From Clostridium sp. BJN0013 (GTDB lineage Bacteria; Bacillota; Clostridia; Clostridiales; Clostridiaceae): 64,000 bases of DNA. The stretch lies in the NCBI RefSeq assembly GCF_040939125.1, contig NZ_CP162495.1:3534001-3598000 (forward strand), written 5' to 3'. A program made the position numbers and the translations under genes. Position 1 is the first letter of the stretch; every line of letters begins with the position of its first letter. The notes under the pieces are model-generated. The model was not told the DNA's origin, searched no databases, and worked only from the letters and a program-made list of their open reading frames with translations. Positions 27,793-35,862 of this stretch are shown one piece after another.

Positions 27793-28120
27793 TTGCAATA
27801 CCTCCCTCAAGCTGTTTAACAACTCTCAAAGTAAACACAGTACCCTCTATTAAATCTAATTCCGCTATTCCCTTAAAATCCAGTGTCTTCAATTGCTTGT
27901 TCACATTATTTATTTTTGTAGAAGTTAAAGCACACATTGTTTTCTTGTTTAGGACAACAGTACCGCCATTGCTTAGGGCATAAACAAATAATCTCAGCTC
28001 AAAATTTCCCAATTCAAAGCTAGCTCTCTCTAATAAGCTTTCCTTTCCCATAACAGATACCCCCGAATATTTAAAGTAAGCAGTATTTTCATGTCCTACT
28101 GCTCCTACCTTACTATCCAT
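27785..28120 (-). CDS. Small protein coupled to the replication ATPase, unknown
   Basis: The 111-residue protein has a winged-helix-like pattern (SFELGNFELRLFVYALSNGG, then TMCALTSTKINNVNKQLKTL) ending in strands (GTVFTLRVVKQLEGG). I do not recognise a family. The 3' end overlaps the start of the DEAD-like ATPase by 8 nt, so the two probably work together. A DNA-binding initiator or regulator role would fit but is not shown. The ribosome site is weak (AAAGG, 4 nt upstream). Confidence 0.5.
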   Translation of the reverse strand: MDSKVGAVGHENTAYFKYSGVSVMGKESLLERASFELGNFELRLFVYALSNGGTVVLNKKTMCALTSTKINNVNKQLKTLDFKGIAELDLIEGTVFTLRVVKQLEGGIANV

Positions 28121-28611
28121 GTACCTTTATCTTTTACTACCTATACTTAGTAATCTTTTAACACTATCTAACTAAACCTTTTGCGGATTCTTCGCAGATT
28201 CATAGACATGATAAATATACCTTTGCCACTTTTCTGTAAAAAAAAGTTCCAAAACAATTTTAAAATGGCTCTATCGCTGGGTTTCACAAGTAATCCCTTA
28301 AAGAAAGGTATATATCAACATAACCACTAATAACTGTTAACTAACGCCCTTCGCTACGCTTCGGTTGTTGGATTCACCTCGTTATCACTCGGCTCTCCTA
28401 CTCATCTTTGTAAATCTATAAAAAACTCCTTATTTAATTACAAAAATAGGTAGTAGGACTGGTACGTAGTAACAGGACTACGAGGATTGTTAAGGATACC
28501 TCCTAACCAGTTTGTAACACTAGTGGCAGGATAATAGTTCTCATAGCAATATCTATGGTTACTTGAAAAATAGAAGAAGCCACGGAAATTAATCTGTGGC
28601 TTATCTTGTCC
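28121..28611. other. Non-coding region upstream of the replication pair, candidate origin
   Basis: About 490 nt have no supported gene. The stretch holds GC-rich islands unusual for the surroundings (CGCCCTTCGCTACGCTTCGG near 28347, then TCACCTCGTTATCACTCGGC). Further features are GGTAGTAGGACTGGTACGTAGTAACAGGACTACG-like repeated words near 28450 and a terminator at 28565-28602. Its place beside the replication genes makes an origin or transfer origin possible. No iteron set is evident by eye. Confidence 0.35.
28565..28602 (-). terminator. Terminator after the 28.6-kb gene
   Basis: AAGCCACAGA / TTCCGTGGCTT stem with CTTCTATTTTT after it on the minus strand, just past the stop at 28612. Confidence 0.65.
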
Positions 28612-29151
28612 TTATAACTTGTTGTTAACTTTAGAACTAGCCTTATTTTGTTTTAATATTTGTTTTTGAAAATTTAACTCATCTTTTAAATATTGTATTT
28701 GATGGTTTGTTTTTTCTATCTGGATTTTATTGTAAACATCTTCAGGCATAGTATAATAAAGTGTCTTTATACAATACTTATATTTATACAACTGTGCCTC
28801 TTTATCTTTAACTTCTCTACTTAGTAAAGCTATCTTTCTAGCGTATGACAATAGAGTATCCTGACATAAGTTTTCGTGTTCCGCCAAGTAAGTAGTGGCA
28901 GTTTTCAATTTCTTTTTTGTTGCTTTTAAAACTTTTTTTGTTGGATTGAAAAGTTGGTCATAAATTTGCTGAATAACAAGATAGTTAATATCGTGTGGTA
29001 ACTTTTTAGAAAATATATCTTTAATGTATATAAAATCCATACGTTCATAACAATCTTCTTCATAGTCATACTCGTGAGCTGTAACACATATAAATTTTTC
29101 TTTATCCTCTGGTCTTATTTCTCTTTCTAATTTAATTTTATACATCATCAT
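28612..29151 (-). CDS. Coiled-coil basic protein, unknown
   Basis: The 179-residue product from ATG 29151 (AGGAGG 7 nt upstream) has an N-terminal beta-rich part (MYKIKLEREIRPEDKEKFIC) and a long Lys/Gln-rich helical region (about residues 80-170) with coiled-coil spacing. No Cys motif, membrane segment or known family was recognised. An in-frame extension to 29235 exists but has no ribosome site and runs through a repeated leader, so it is rejected. It lies upstream of the replication pair on the same strand and is probably an element-specific gene. Confidence 0.5.
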   Translation of the reverse strand: MMMYKIKLEREIRPEDKEKFICVTAHEYDYEEDCYERMDFIYIKDIFSKKLPHDINYLVIQQIYDQLFNPTKKVLKATKKKLKTATTYLAEHENLCQDTLLSYARKIALLSREVKDKEAQLYKYKYCIKTLYYTMPEDVYNKIQIEKTNHQIQYLKDELNFQKQILKQNKASSKVNNKL

Positions 29152-29191
29152 TTTATTTCCTCCTGCGTTCCTACCCGCCGGTATTTTATTT

Positions 29192-29351
29192 TGTTTCTCA
29201 TTAATCATGTAGGTAAAAACTTTATTTTGTGACATGGAATATTGTTGAATTTAAGTATTTTTATTAACCCATGCTCATACCTCCTTGTTTTTCGCTCGTC
29301 AACTTCACTTTGTTTAACACTAACCATGTAGGAGAAAAATTAATTTTGTGA
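29192..29351 (-). repeat. Two direct leader repeats, about 43 nt each
   Basis: 29192-29234 and 29309-29351 share TGTTT..CA.TAA.CATGTAGG, then (minus strand) TGTCACAAAAT.AA.TTTT. Each is followed on the minus strand by AGGAGG, the first by a tiny ATG-AGC-ATG-GGT-TAA frame and the second by the 179-codon gene. They look like a duplicated translation leader or a protein-binding repeat. Confidence 0.5.
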
Positions 29352-29783
29352 CAAAAAAATAAGAGGAAAGTTATACCTCCCTCCTGTTTTTACTGTTTAT
29401 TTCCTTGGGAATGATTGTCTGAGTATTCAAACAATAGTGAGACTGGCGTGTGACTCCATATCTTAGTTTTTTTAATGTGTGTTTCACGGAACTAGCTGTA
29501 ATGACTTAGTATTTTAGTCCCTATTTTTATAAATTTTTCATATAACTGGATTTACACCGTATGAACACGAATTACGGAAATATTGGCAATATTGTGAGAA
29601 ATATGTGTCTCGTGTGTGAGAAGTGTGATTTGGGCAGTTTATGAAGTTATCTGAAAAGAGGTACACCCTTTTGAAATACATTTTTGGTATTCCATATAAA
29701 TACAATGCTTAAACACATTGCCAGAAGATAAAAATTGTTTTTGGGGATAATAAGTAGTAAGAATATTTATGAGAGTGATGATA

Positions 29784-30692
29784 ATGAAAAAAAATTATAA
29801 GAGTATCCCAATCTTGATAGCTTTAATTTTATGCTTACAACTTCCATGTTTTACTTTTGTGTCAGCTAATAAAATATATGGTGATAACATACTATATAAG
29901 TCACCAGAACAATCAAGAGAAGAACTATATCAAGATATTTCATTCTCGCTACTTTCGCCATATATACAGAAATCGGTAGAGGATTATTATACAAAATTTC
30001 TAACTGATATACCCACAGTTGACCCTTGGGCAATTGATATTTTAAGTGCTGAGAGACCTAATGGTTATCGTACATTTGTTTTTGTTCTTAAAATACAGGT
30101 AAAACCATATGTTGGGCCACATCTTGGGGTAGGTGTTGACCGTATTACAATTACAGTAAATGGAGCGGGTGATGTTGAAGTCAATAGTTTTGAGCATATC
30201 AAAAATTACGATTTACCATCGCATTATCAAAATATTATTAAGAAAAATGATATCTTGAATAATAAATCTTTATATTTTGAAAAAGCGATAAAACAAGGAA
30301 ACTTTGTAGAAATTACTTCTTCCAACTTATCATCAGATACGACACAATATCATACTGAAATTTATAATATTGATAAACTAGAGGACTTTATTAAGAATAT
30401 TAAAGATAGAAAACCAGTTAAAATTCGCATTGTTAAATACGCTAGTGAGCATGGAGTTATATGGGCTAATAAATTATATGATTTAGAGTATAATGGCGAG
30501 AAAATAATAGATACTGTATATGATGTGTATTCTAATCCCAATGCCTTTCTCCCATCAACAATATACTATTTTGACCAAATAATAAAAAAGGATTACCCAA
30601 ATGATATATGGTATGGAATTTGTGCAAAAACCGATAAAGGAGATAACTGCACTACTCTTACCAGCTTTAAAAAGAGTAGTATAATTAATTAG
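29784..30692 (+). CDS. Secreted two-domain protein, DUF3888 plus DUF4362-like
   Basis: A signal peptide (IPILIALILCLQLPCFTFVSA) leads into the same domain as the protein at 20447-20920: YQDISFSLLSPYIQKSVEDYY, KPYVGPHLGVGVDRITI and EHIKNYDLPSHYQNIIKK. A second domain from about residue 165 (AIKQGNFVEI, KIRIVKYASEHGVIWANKL) resembles DUF4362 of lipoproteins. Neither domain has a known role. ATG at 29784 is preferred, after GAGAGTGATG. The gene is isolated in the element, so it may have its own control. The paralogous pair suggests duplication followed by domain loss or gain. Confidence 0.65.
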   Translation: MKKNYKSIPILIALILCLQLPCFTFVSANKIYGDNILYKSPEQSREELYQDISFSLLSPYIQKSVEDYYTKFLTDIPTVDPWAIDILSAERPNGYRTFVFVLKIQVKPYVGPHLGVGVDRITITVNGAGDVEVNSFEHIKNYDLPSHYQNIIKKNDILNNKSLYFEKAIKQGNFVEITSSNLSSDTTQYHTEIYNIDKLEDFIKNIKDRKPVKIRIVKYASEHGVIWANKLYDLEYNGEKIIDTVYDVYSNPNAFLPSTIYYFDQIIKKDYPNDIWYGICAKTDKGDNCTTLTSFKKSSIIN

Positions 30693-31001
30693 AGAATAGG
30701 TAATATTCTTTTATTGTTCCATCATATTGTATTTGATGACCTGAGTTCCAGCGGAAAATTCCGCCCATCTAATTTTTTTATATTGAGTTTCTATACTTAC
30801 CAACTTCATCCTGTTTTATAGGTACTTGATATGAAAAAAATCCCAAAAACGGGACTTTCCATTTTCTAAATGTTGAATATAGACTTTGGTTTTGACTGCC
30901 CAAACTTGAGCCGTACTCTAAAACTTTTATATTCCCTTAGAAGAAATCAGATGAGTTCAAAATTGCACCTATGTATTAATATCCTGCTTTATCTAGCTCG
31001 T
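30693..31001. terminator. Intergenic region with a minus-strand terminator
   Basis: No gene is seen. On the minus strand TCCCG / TGGGA forms a hairpin followed by TTTTTTTC (30834-30856), able to end the gene at 31002. A CCAGCGGAAAATTCCGCC inverted repeat lies near 30750. Confidence 0.5.
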
Positions 31002-31403
31002 CTACAGCCTGTAGGCGACCCTTTTATTTCTCCGAGTTTTTCTTTCTCTAGTGTAGGAACTCCATCCATCAATCATTATTCCTGTTTGAATGATTTTCAC
31101 AGTCTCGTCATCTTGACTATACTGTTCATGAAACTCTTTACCCTTAATTTTTACTGCTCCATCTGGAACAAGTTCGTCTTCATGTCTTTGAATGATTTTG
31201 ACAATTGCTAGCTTATCAACTTCATAGTAATCAGCACCACTCATATTTATATTGGAGTATCCTCTTGCTTTTTTGTGGAGACATCTTGCCCCAACGAGGA
31301 AGGTACCTATACCATCTACCTTTACACCTGTTTTTACTACCCTCTCGGTACTATCATCTTGATAGCACTGTTCACATCTCTTCTTGCTATCCCACAGTTC
31401 CAA
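31002..31403 (-). CDS. Internally repeated Cys-containing protein, probably a decayed remnant
   Basis: The 133-residue frame contains two related units about 80 residues apart: CYQDDSTERVVKTGVKVDGI and YSQDDETVKIIQTGIMIDGW. Upstream of the start, minus-strand frame 31431-31499 encodes SLFVLDGAFKITGEGFIER then a stop, homologous to LVPDGAVKIKGKEFHEQ of this protein. The gene therefore once had at least one more unit. No convincing ribosome site precedes the ATG at 31403. I do not recognise the family; a repeat protein in decay is the safest reading. Confidence 0.45.
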   Translation of the reverse strand: MELWDSKKRCEQCYQDDSTERVVKTGVKVDGIGTFLVGARCLHKKARGYSNINMSGADYYEVDKLAIVKIIQRHEDELVPDGAVKIKGKEFHEQYSQDDETVKIIQTGIMIDGWSSYTRERKTRRNKRVAYRL

Positions 31404-32095
31404 CCGAAAAAAGATTATCTTTCTATCGTTCTATAAACCCTTCTCCTGTAATCTTAAAAGCACCATCTAAAACAAACAATGACTTCGTTACACTTACCTA
31501 TGTCATATCATTTATCTGTTTTTGTTTCCAAGGAACTCAATGAGATTCCATATATCATATAGGCTTTTTTATTTATTTGTGTTTGTGATTTGTGAATTGG
31601 TGGATGTATTGGGGGTGTTTTACATAGAATGGCTTAATTTTGTCTTCCCTCTTTAAAACTCATTTTAAAGCCCCTCAAGAACAGTGGCTTTCACAGGTAA
31701 CTTATATCCAGAGGTCATAACAAGGTTTAGGATTGATTATTCGCAGTCTTACAGAGAGAATATTGTGAAATTGAAGAATAGGCAATGTGGGAAGAACCCC
31801 TTGTAAACTGGATATAGTTCAGATAAAAGAGGTAAAAACATCCTGCAACGTGAAAGATAATTTATAACGTGAAAAGTAGTATTATCAATAGATTATCAAT
31901 TGGTATGTTTTATTTTGGTTACATTTGGTTGCATTGTAACTATCTTCGGTATAACCAATATTTTCTGGTATGTTACTTTCAACTCTCTTATGCTATAATG
32001 TAAATAGCAGTAAAAATCAGACACTCCGATAAGGACTTTTAATATAAAACTGTGAAACACATTGATAATGCTGGGTTGAGAACTGCAATGGCGGT
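31404..32095. other. Right end of the ssrA element, no intact gene
   Basis: Apart from the decayed repeat unit near 31431-31499 no gene is supported. ACGTGAAA words repeat at 31848 and 31868. GGTATGTT repeats near 31901 and 31967, and CTCCGATAAGG near 32025 resembles the GTCCGATAG repeats beside the integrase. These may be integrase arm sites. Confidence 0.35.
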
Positions 32096-32132
32096 CTTTC
32101 GGACAGGGGTTCGACTCCCCTCGCCTCCACCA
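32096..32132 (+). repeat. Right attachment site (attR)
   Basis: CTTTCGGACAGGGGTTCGAC followed by TCCCCTCGCCTCCACCA is a 37-nt copy of the ssrA 3' end with one base change (T to C in the T-loop). No tmRNA body precedes it, so it is the displaced original 3' end. Confidence 0.9.
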
Positions 32133-32284
32133 ATCAAGTCCACAATTAACATAAAAAATTATAGGCATGAAATATTACATAAATGAAAAATATACTCCAG
32201 CTAAAATAAAGCTGGAGTTCCTACATTAATATATATATATATATACTATTTATCCCACTGTAAATTATTTATAGACTGTCTAAC

Positions 32285-32330
32285 TCAAAACAAAACCTCC
32301 AGCTTTATTTTACCTGGAGGTTTTAATACT
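32285..32330. terminator. Terminator hairpins after the zinc-ribbon gene
   Basis: CCTCCAG.. / ..CTGGAGG with T-runs on both strands lies past the stop at 32351. A second hairpin (CTCCAGC / GCTGGAG, about 32194-32218) stands 80 nt further out. Confidence 0.65.
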
Positions 32331-32350
32331 AATATTATTATAAGTGCTTA

Positions 32351-33157
32351 TTAATTTTGTGGCGCTAAATCAACTTGATTCAATGACATTACTGTAATTA
32401 CATCCCCATCATCCAAATTTATAGTTACTTGTTGCACTCCACCATCACCTAAAATTTCATTTACCTTAGGTATTCCCATTTTATCATAAACTATAAAATT
32501 TCCAGCTCCACTTGTAGGCGTTGCTATATACCTGCCGTTACCAACATCTTCTCCTACTACCCATCTCCCACTATAGAGTGATATTGCTTTATGCTCTGTT
32601 ACAAAGGCTGCTGTGACAGGCTCAAAATGTGTGTTATTTATACTAGCTAACTGTATTTGTTCATCTTTTACAAGTTTAACTCTCACTTTAGAAATACCCA
32701 TGTTGTTCGCATCACCCAAAATCTCATTAACAGATAAATCTGGTTGAGTTGCATTTTGAATTATAAAATTCCCAGCTCCATCAGTTGGAGTTGCGTCATA
32801 CAATCCTTCTTCTATGTCCTTACCTACTGTAAATGTACCTGCTCCTAAGTCGGTGGCCTTCCCTAGGACTTGCCTTTGTTTAACTTCAGTGGTTGATTTA
32901 TCCGTATTGCTATCAGTTGAAGTCCTTGTGCTAGCAGTATTGCTACTTGTATTTTTATTTGCTGTATTAGTAGGCTTACTATCTCCTGAACTTGCGGCTT
33001 TTACTAATCCTATAACTATAATTATTAATATTACACTTAATATCTTATGTCGAATGAAAAAGTTTCTCTGGTCTTCTCCACAATGCGGACACTTTTTAAC
33101 ACTCTTCGCAATATCTGCACCACAGGCTTTACATTTTGTCATATTCTTATTTTCCAA
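32351..33157 (-). CDS. Zinc-ribbon membrane protein with two external repeats
   Basis: A zinc ribbon (CKACGADIAKSVKKCPHC) is followed by a membrane helix (ILSVILIIIVIGLVKAA, about residues 39-55) and a Ser/Thr/Asn linker. Two repeats follow: VGKDIEEGLYDATPTDGAGN and VGEDVGNGRYIATPTSGAGN, each ending in a NEILGD segment. The topology suggests a cytoplasmic zinc ribbon and an extracellular repeat region. The function is unknown. A TTG start at 33157 is used, with GGGGAGGAG 6-7 nt upstream. The gene lies just outside attR, so it belongs to the host chromosome or the adjacent prophage. Confidence 0.65.
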   Translation of the reverse strand: MENKNMTKCKACGADIAKSVKKCPHCGEDQRNFFIRHKILSVILIIIVIGLVKAASSGDSKPTNTANKNTSSNTASTRTSTDSNTDKSTTEVKQRQVLGKATDLGAGTFTVGKDIEEGLYDATPTDGAGNFIIQNATQPDLSVNEILGDANNMGISKVRVKLVKDEQIQLASINNTHFEPVTAAFVTEHKAISLYSGRWVVGEDVGNGRYIATPTSGAGNFIVYDKMGIPKVNEILGDGGVQQVTINLDDGDVITVMSLNQVDLAPQN

Positions 33158-33270
33158 TATATACTCCTCCCCTATTTATGTATATTGTAATTATATTGTA
33201 ACAATATAGTAACAGTTTGTCCATATTTAGACGTAAAAGTAAAGCCTACCAGAAAGATCTCTAGTAGACT

Positions 33271-33530
33271 TTAAATAAATTTACTATTTGGAGTGTAAAT
33301 TTGGAAGAATTAAGCTTATGTTAGGTTATAACGAATTAATTAGGAATGTTAACCTCATAAATATATAATATAATATACTATTTTACATATATTGTAAATA
33401 ATTTTTATTGTTTTAAATATAGTAAATTGGATATAATAATACTATTCCTATAAATGTTTTATTATCTCACTCAATATGTTTTTACCATAATTCATAAAAG
33501 CTCTGGTGCTGCCAGGGCTTTTATTATAGA
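33271..33530 (+). ncRNA. Duplicated small-RNA-like module, copy 1
   Basis: The module matches 46478-46745 over about 260 nt. Inside, TTGTTT (33408-33413), an 18-nt spacer and TATAAT (33432-33437) form a promoter. About 55 nt after the expected start a hairpin AAGCTCTGG / CCAGGGCTT with a TTTATTATA tail ends it (33498-33530). Transcript size would be about 85 nt. No conserved reading frame is shared by the two copies. The 5' half (from ATTTACTATTTGGAGTGT) is also conserved. Confidence 0.5.
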
Positions 33531-33643
33531 AATTTACTTTTAAGGTTAAGAGATGTATCAAGAAAAATCGAAACGTAAACATTCCAAATAACAGTTTTTT
33601 GAATAGTATACTATTGTGAGAAAAATTTTATTGGAGGCTTTTC

Positions 33644-34051
33644 ATGTATAAATACCTGTATCCACCATTAGAAACAACACCACCAATGTGTTGTTACTGT
33701 ATGATGGCTAACAGAACTATGTATCCGCCTGTGATGCGCAAAGAACCTAAACCTTTATTCAAGGGGGAAGAAAAATTTAAAGAAAACAAAATTAATAAAG
33801 GAAGTACAATGCCCTCTATGGAGAAGAAATCAGGCATGAAACAAGAAATGCCGGATATGATGGATATGTCAAAAAAAGATATGGAAAAAATGAAATTAGA
33901 TGTACAAGAGATTGTAATGATGTTCGAGCAGCACCATCCTGATATGTTAAAGACATTAACAAACTGCGGCATGTCAATAAATCAAGCAAGGGAATATTTA
34001 AGTAAAATTGTTGAAATGTCCCTCATGCATCATATGATGCATCAAGTATAA
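33644..34051 (+). CDS. Methionine-rich small protein, unknown
   Basis: The 135-residue product has 23 methionines. It starts with a Pro/Cys/Met segment (PPMCCYCMMANRTMYPPVM), then a Lys/Met-rich middle (MPDMMDMSKKDMEKMK), and a helical C terminus ending SLMHHMMHQV. Clusters of Met, His and Cys suggest metal (copper) binding or a spore-coat-type protein; neither is shown. TTGGAGG lies 8 nt before the ATG. The gene is opposite to the prophage genes that follow, and shares a bidirectional terminator (34073-34098) with the holin gene. Confidence 0.6.
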   Translation: MYKYLYPPLETTPPMCCYCMMANRTMYPPVMRKEPKPLFKGEEKFKENKINKGSTMPSMEKKSGMKQEMPDMMDMSKKDMEKMKLDVQEIVMMFEQHHPDMLKTLTNCGMSINQAREYLSKIVEMSLMHHMMHQV

Positions 34052-34072
34052 ATTATATACTAAAGAAATTAT

Positions 34073-34098
34073 AAAGAGTGCTCAATTGCACTCTTTAT
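34073..34098. terminator. Bidirectional terminator
   Basis: AAAGAGTGC / GCACTCTTT with A- and T-rich flanks, between the convergent Met-rich gene and the holin gene. Confidence 0.7.
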
Positions 34099-34134
34099 AA
34101 AATATAGTGGTCTTAACAGGCCGCTAGAGTTAAC

Positions 34135-34539
34135 TTACACTGTTTTATTTACCACATCTGCACTATCTGTATTAGGATTAAACGCAGGAGCCAATAACTT
34201 ATTTTCCTTAACTTCTGTATTAATTTTACCGCAAATAGCCTCTCTAAAATGGTCAAGTTCCTCTTGAGATATTCCTGGAATCTTCTCAATTAAAAGCTTG
34301 TCAAATTCCTTCCTTTTCTGTTCCCCTGCTGCTGGAATGAATTTGAATTGTTGCTCTACTCCATAATAAATATCCTGTGCAAGTTTATAATCTTCATTAT
34401 ACTGATCCACTCCTATTTGCTTTATAAGAGCCTCTCTTTTCTTCTTTAAATATGCTACACCAATTGTAATAAAATAAGAGGCTAAAGCCCCTAGAATACT
34501 TAAAACTCCACTTGTAATTATACTTGTTATATTTTCCAT
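34135..34539 (-). CDS. Phage holin, LLH family
   Basis: The 134-residue product has a single N-terminal membrane helix (SGVLSILGALASYFITIGVAYL) followed by KKKREALIKQ and a long helical cytoplasmic tail. This is the layout of LLH-type holins (Phage_holin_6-like). Holins form membrane holes that let the endolysin reach the wall. It follows the amidase gene by 20 nt on the same strand with its own AGGAGG site. It is the last gene of the prophage lysis module. Confidence 0.75.
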   Translation of the reverse strand: MENITSIITSGVLSILGALASYFITIGVAYLKKKREALIKQIGVDQYNEDYKLAQDIYYGVEQQFKFIPAAGEQKRKEFDKLLIEKIPGISQEELDHFREAICGKINTEVKENKLLAPAFNPNTDSADVVNKTV

Positions 34540-34558
34540 TTTTATTTACCTCCTAAAA

Positions 34559-35329
34559 TTAAAATAATCTCTTAGATCCACCAGCCCCCTGGTTATTATT
34601 CCAATATACCTCTGGCGCTCCACCCTTACGAATAACAATATAATTTCCTCTATCTAAGTGAATGGCCATATCTCCGTCTGCCCTTAATTCAATATAAAAA
34701 GGCATACCTGGTACCTGCCAAATATTTGGCCCTGTAGGTACAGTTTCCTCATAGGTTGGAGCTGTTTGTACTATTGGTTGGGTAGATGCATTAGTCTGTG
34801 TAGATGTATCTATTCCAGTGATTCCTTTTACAATAGCTGTTGCCAGTTTTTCGACATTGTATTTGTCGCAATCCGCCTTATTATCACAGAAAAATGGCTC
34901 TATAAGAATTGCTACCATGTTTGTATATTTCAATACATACAGACCTGGTTGACTTTTAGCTCCTCTGTTAGTTAATCCCAAAGCTGTAGAAATTTCAGAT
35001 GACACTCTATCTGCATAAGCCTGTCCTGCGGCACTGGCATATTCTACTTCACATCCTGTAGCTTTGTCAGTCTGGAAAGCATTAACGTGCATACACAAGT
35101 GTAATTGAGAGCCTATAGAATTAGCCTTATTTACCCTATAGGCAAGGCTCTGTCCTAAAGTTAAGGCTGGACTAGATGCTGGTGTACAATCATAACAAGT
35201 ATGTCCTAGAGACTGTAATTTCTTTATGGCCAATGCTCCATATTCTCTGCAATCTTTCTCCTCATTCCTATAACCAGATGCGCCCCTGTCTTGCCCGGTG
35301 CCATGACCAAAATCGTAAGTGATTATCAT
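34559..35329 (-). CDS. N-acetylmuramoyl-L-alanine amidase (Amidase_3), phage endolysin
   Basis: The catalytic zinc ligands are visible: YDFGHGTGQDRGASGYRNEE (His, Glu) at the N terminus, MHVNA (His) near residue 80, and the general base in ILIEPFFCDN. The domain ends near 170. A linker and a short C-terminal segment with WQVPGMPFYIELRADGD follow, probably wall-binding. ATG at 35329 follows GGGAG by 8 nt; the ATG at 35347 has no site. It is placed between the XhlA-like and holin genes, the classic lysis order. Confidence 0.88.
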   Translation of the reverse strand: MIITYDFGHGTGQDRGASGYRNEEKDCREYGALAIKKLQSLGHTCYDCTPASSPALTLGQSLAYRVNKANSIGSQLHLCMHVNAFQTDKATGCEVEYASAAGQAYADRVSSEISTALGLTNRGAKSQPGLYVLKYTNMVAILIEPFFCDNKADCDKYNVEKLATAIVKGITGIDTSTQTNASTQPIVQTAPTYEETVPTGPNIWQVPGMPFYIELRADGDMAIHLDRGNYIVIRKGGAPEVYWNNNQGAGGSKRLF

Positions 35330-35353
35330 GTTATTACTCCCTTTCATTTTTAT

Positions 35354-35644
35354 TTACCAGTGAAATACCTTAAATGCTTGCAATAAAAAAGCAGCTATAA
35401 CCGTAACGGCTACGCCACTTGCTATTCCTGTGATGAATTTATTTTTTGACTTATTAATTTCATCTACACTTTTTTCTATTTTAGTAAGCATATTAAATAT
35501 TGTTTTAACCTGTTCTTTTGTTTCCCCTGCCCCTACCTCCATCTCCACTACCCTTCTATCCACATCTTTAACATCACTTTTTAATTCATCAACTCCTTGC
35601 TTTAGATTCGTTACATATACACAGTCCTTGCAGCTATTTTCCAT
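35354..35644 (-). CDS. XhlA-like haemolysin/lysis accessory protein
   Basis: The 96-residue protein has a short Cys pair (SCKDC), a coiled coil (LKSDVKDVDRRVVEMEVGAG to KIEKSVDEINKS) and one C-terminal membrane helix (FITGIASGVAVTVIAAFLLQAF). This matches the XhlA family encoded next to holin and amidase in Bacillus and Clostridium prophages, where it associates with the membrane and aids lysis. AGGTG lies upstream of the ATG. Confidence 0.78.
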   Translation of the reverse strand: MENSCKDCVYVTNLKQGVDELKSDVKDVDRRVVEMEVGAGETKEQVKTIFNMLTKIEKSVDEINKSKNKFITGIASGVAVTVIAAFLLQAFKVFHW

Positions 35645-35697
35645 GTTGCACCTCCGGTTTTAAGTATTAAAAAGAGCCTTGAATTTCTTCAAAGTCC

Positions 35698-35826
35698 TTA
35701 ATTTCTTGTTGTATCAAAATGGCAATTTGATATAACAGAATTTTTATTTGCTACTATTTTATTTTTATCAATAAAAATATTTTTTAATACAAATCCCTTA
35801 TTTCCTTTAGTTGGAGTTATTTTCAA
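35698..35826 (-). CDS. Small phage protein, 42 aa
   Basis: A TTG start 8 nt after AAAGAGGTG opens a 42-residue frame, KITPTKGNKGFVLKNIFIDK and then DKNKIVANKNS..HFDTTRN. It sits between the tail-fibre and XhlA genes, where phages often encode a tiny XkdX-type protein. The sequence itself is not diagnostic. Confidence 0.45.
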   Translation of the reverse strand: MKITPTKGNKGFVLKNIFIDKNKIVANKNSVISNCHFDTTRN

Positions 35827-35862
35827 TTTAATCACCTCTTTTCTTGATTATATTTCTACCAA

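Larger units (their letters stand above)
19078..32132. mobile_element. Integrative element inserted in the ssrA 3' end (about 13 kb)
   Basis: The element is bounded by two 37-nt copies of the tmRNA 3' end (19078-19114 and 32096-32132, one mismatch). A tyrosine recombinase gene begins 116 nt inside the left copy. The inside holds a replication-like module (DnaA-N domain protein, Walker ATPase, small partner) and cargo genes. I see no relaxase, coupling protein, terminase, capsid or tail gene between the repeats. It could be an integrated plasmid, a phage satellite of the PICI kind, or a decayed conjugative element. Boundaries are direct observation; the type is inference. Confidence 0.88.

Noticed and set aside
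29152-29235. N-terminal extension of the coiled-coil gene to 29235
   Set aside because: No ribosome site, and it runs through a repeated leader; AGGAGG clearly marks the ATG at 29151.
31896-32168. 90-codon minus-strand frame beginning MPIIFYVNCGLDWWRRGESN
   Set aside because: It is the antisense of the duplicated tmRNA 3' end (the WRRGESNPCP stretch is the usual translation of the T-arm/acceptor) and has no ribosome site.
32180-32300. Repeated CTCCAGC..GCTGGAG hairpins as a CRISPR-like array
   Set aside because: Only two hairpins, no spacer pattern; they are terminators. No CRISPR array was found anywhere in the window.
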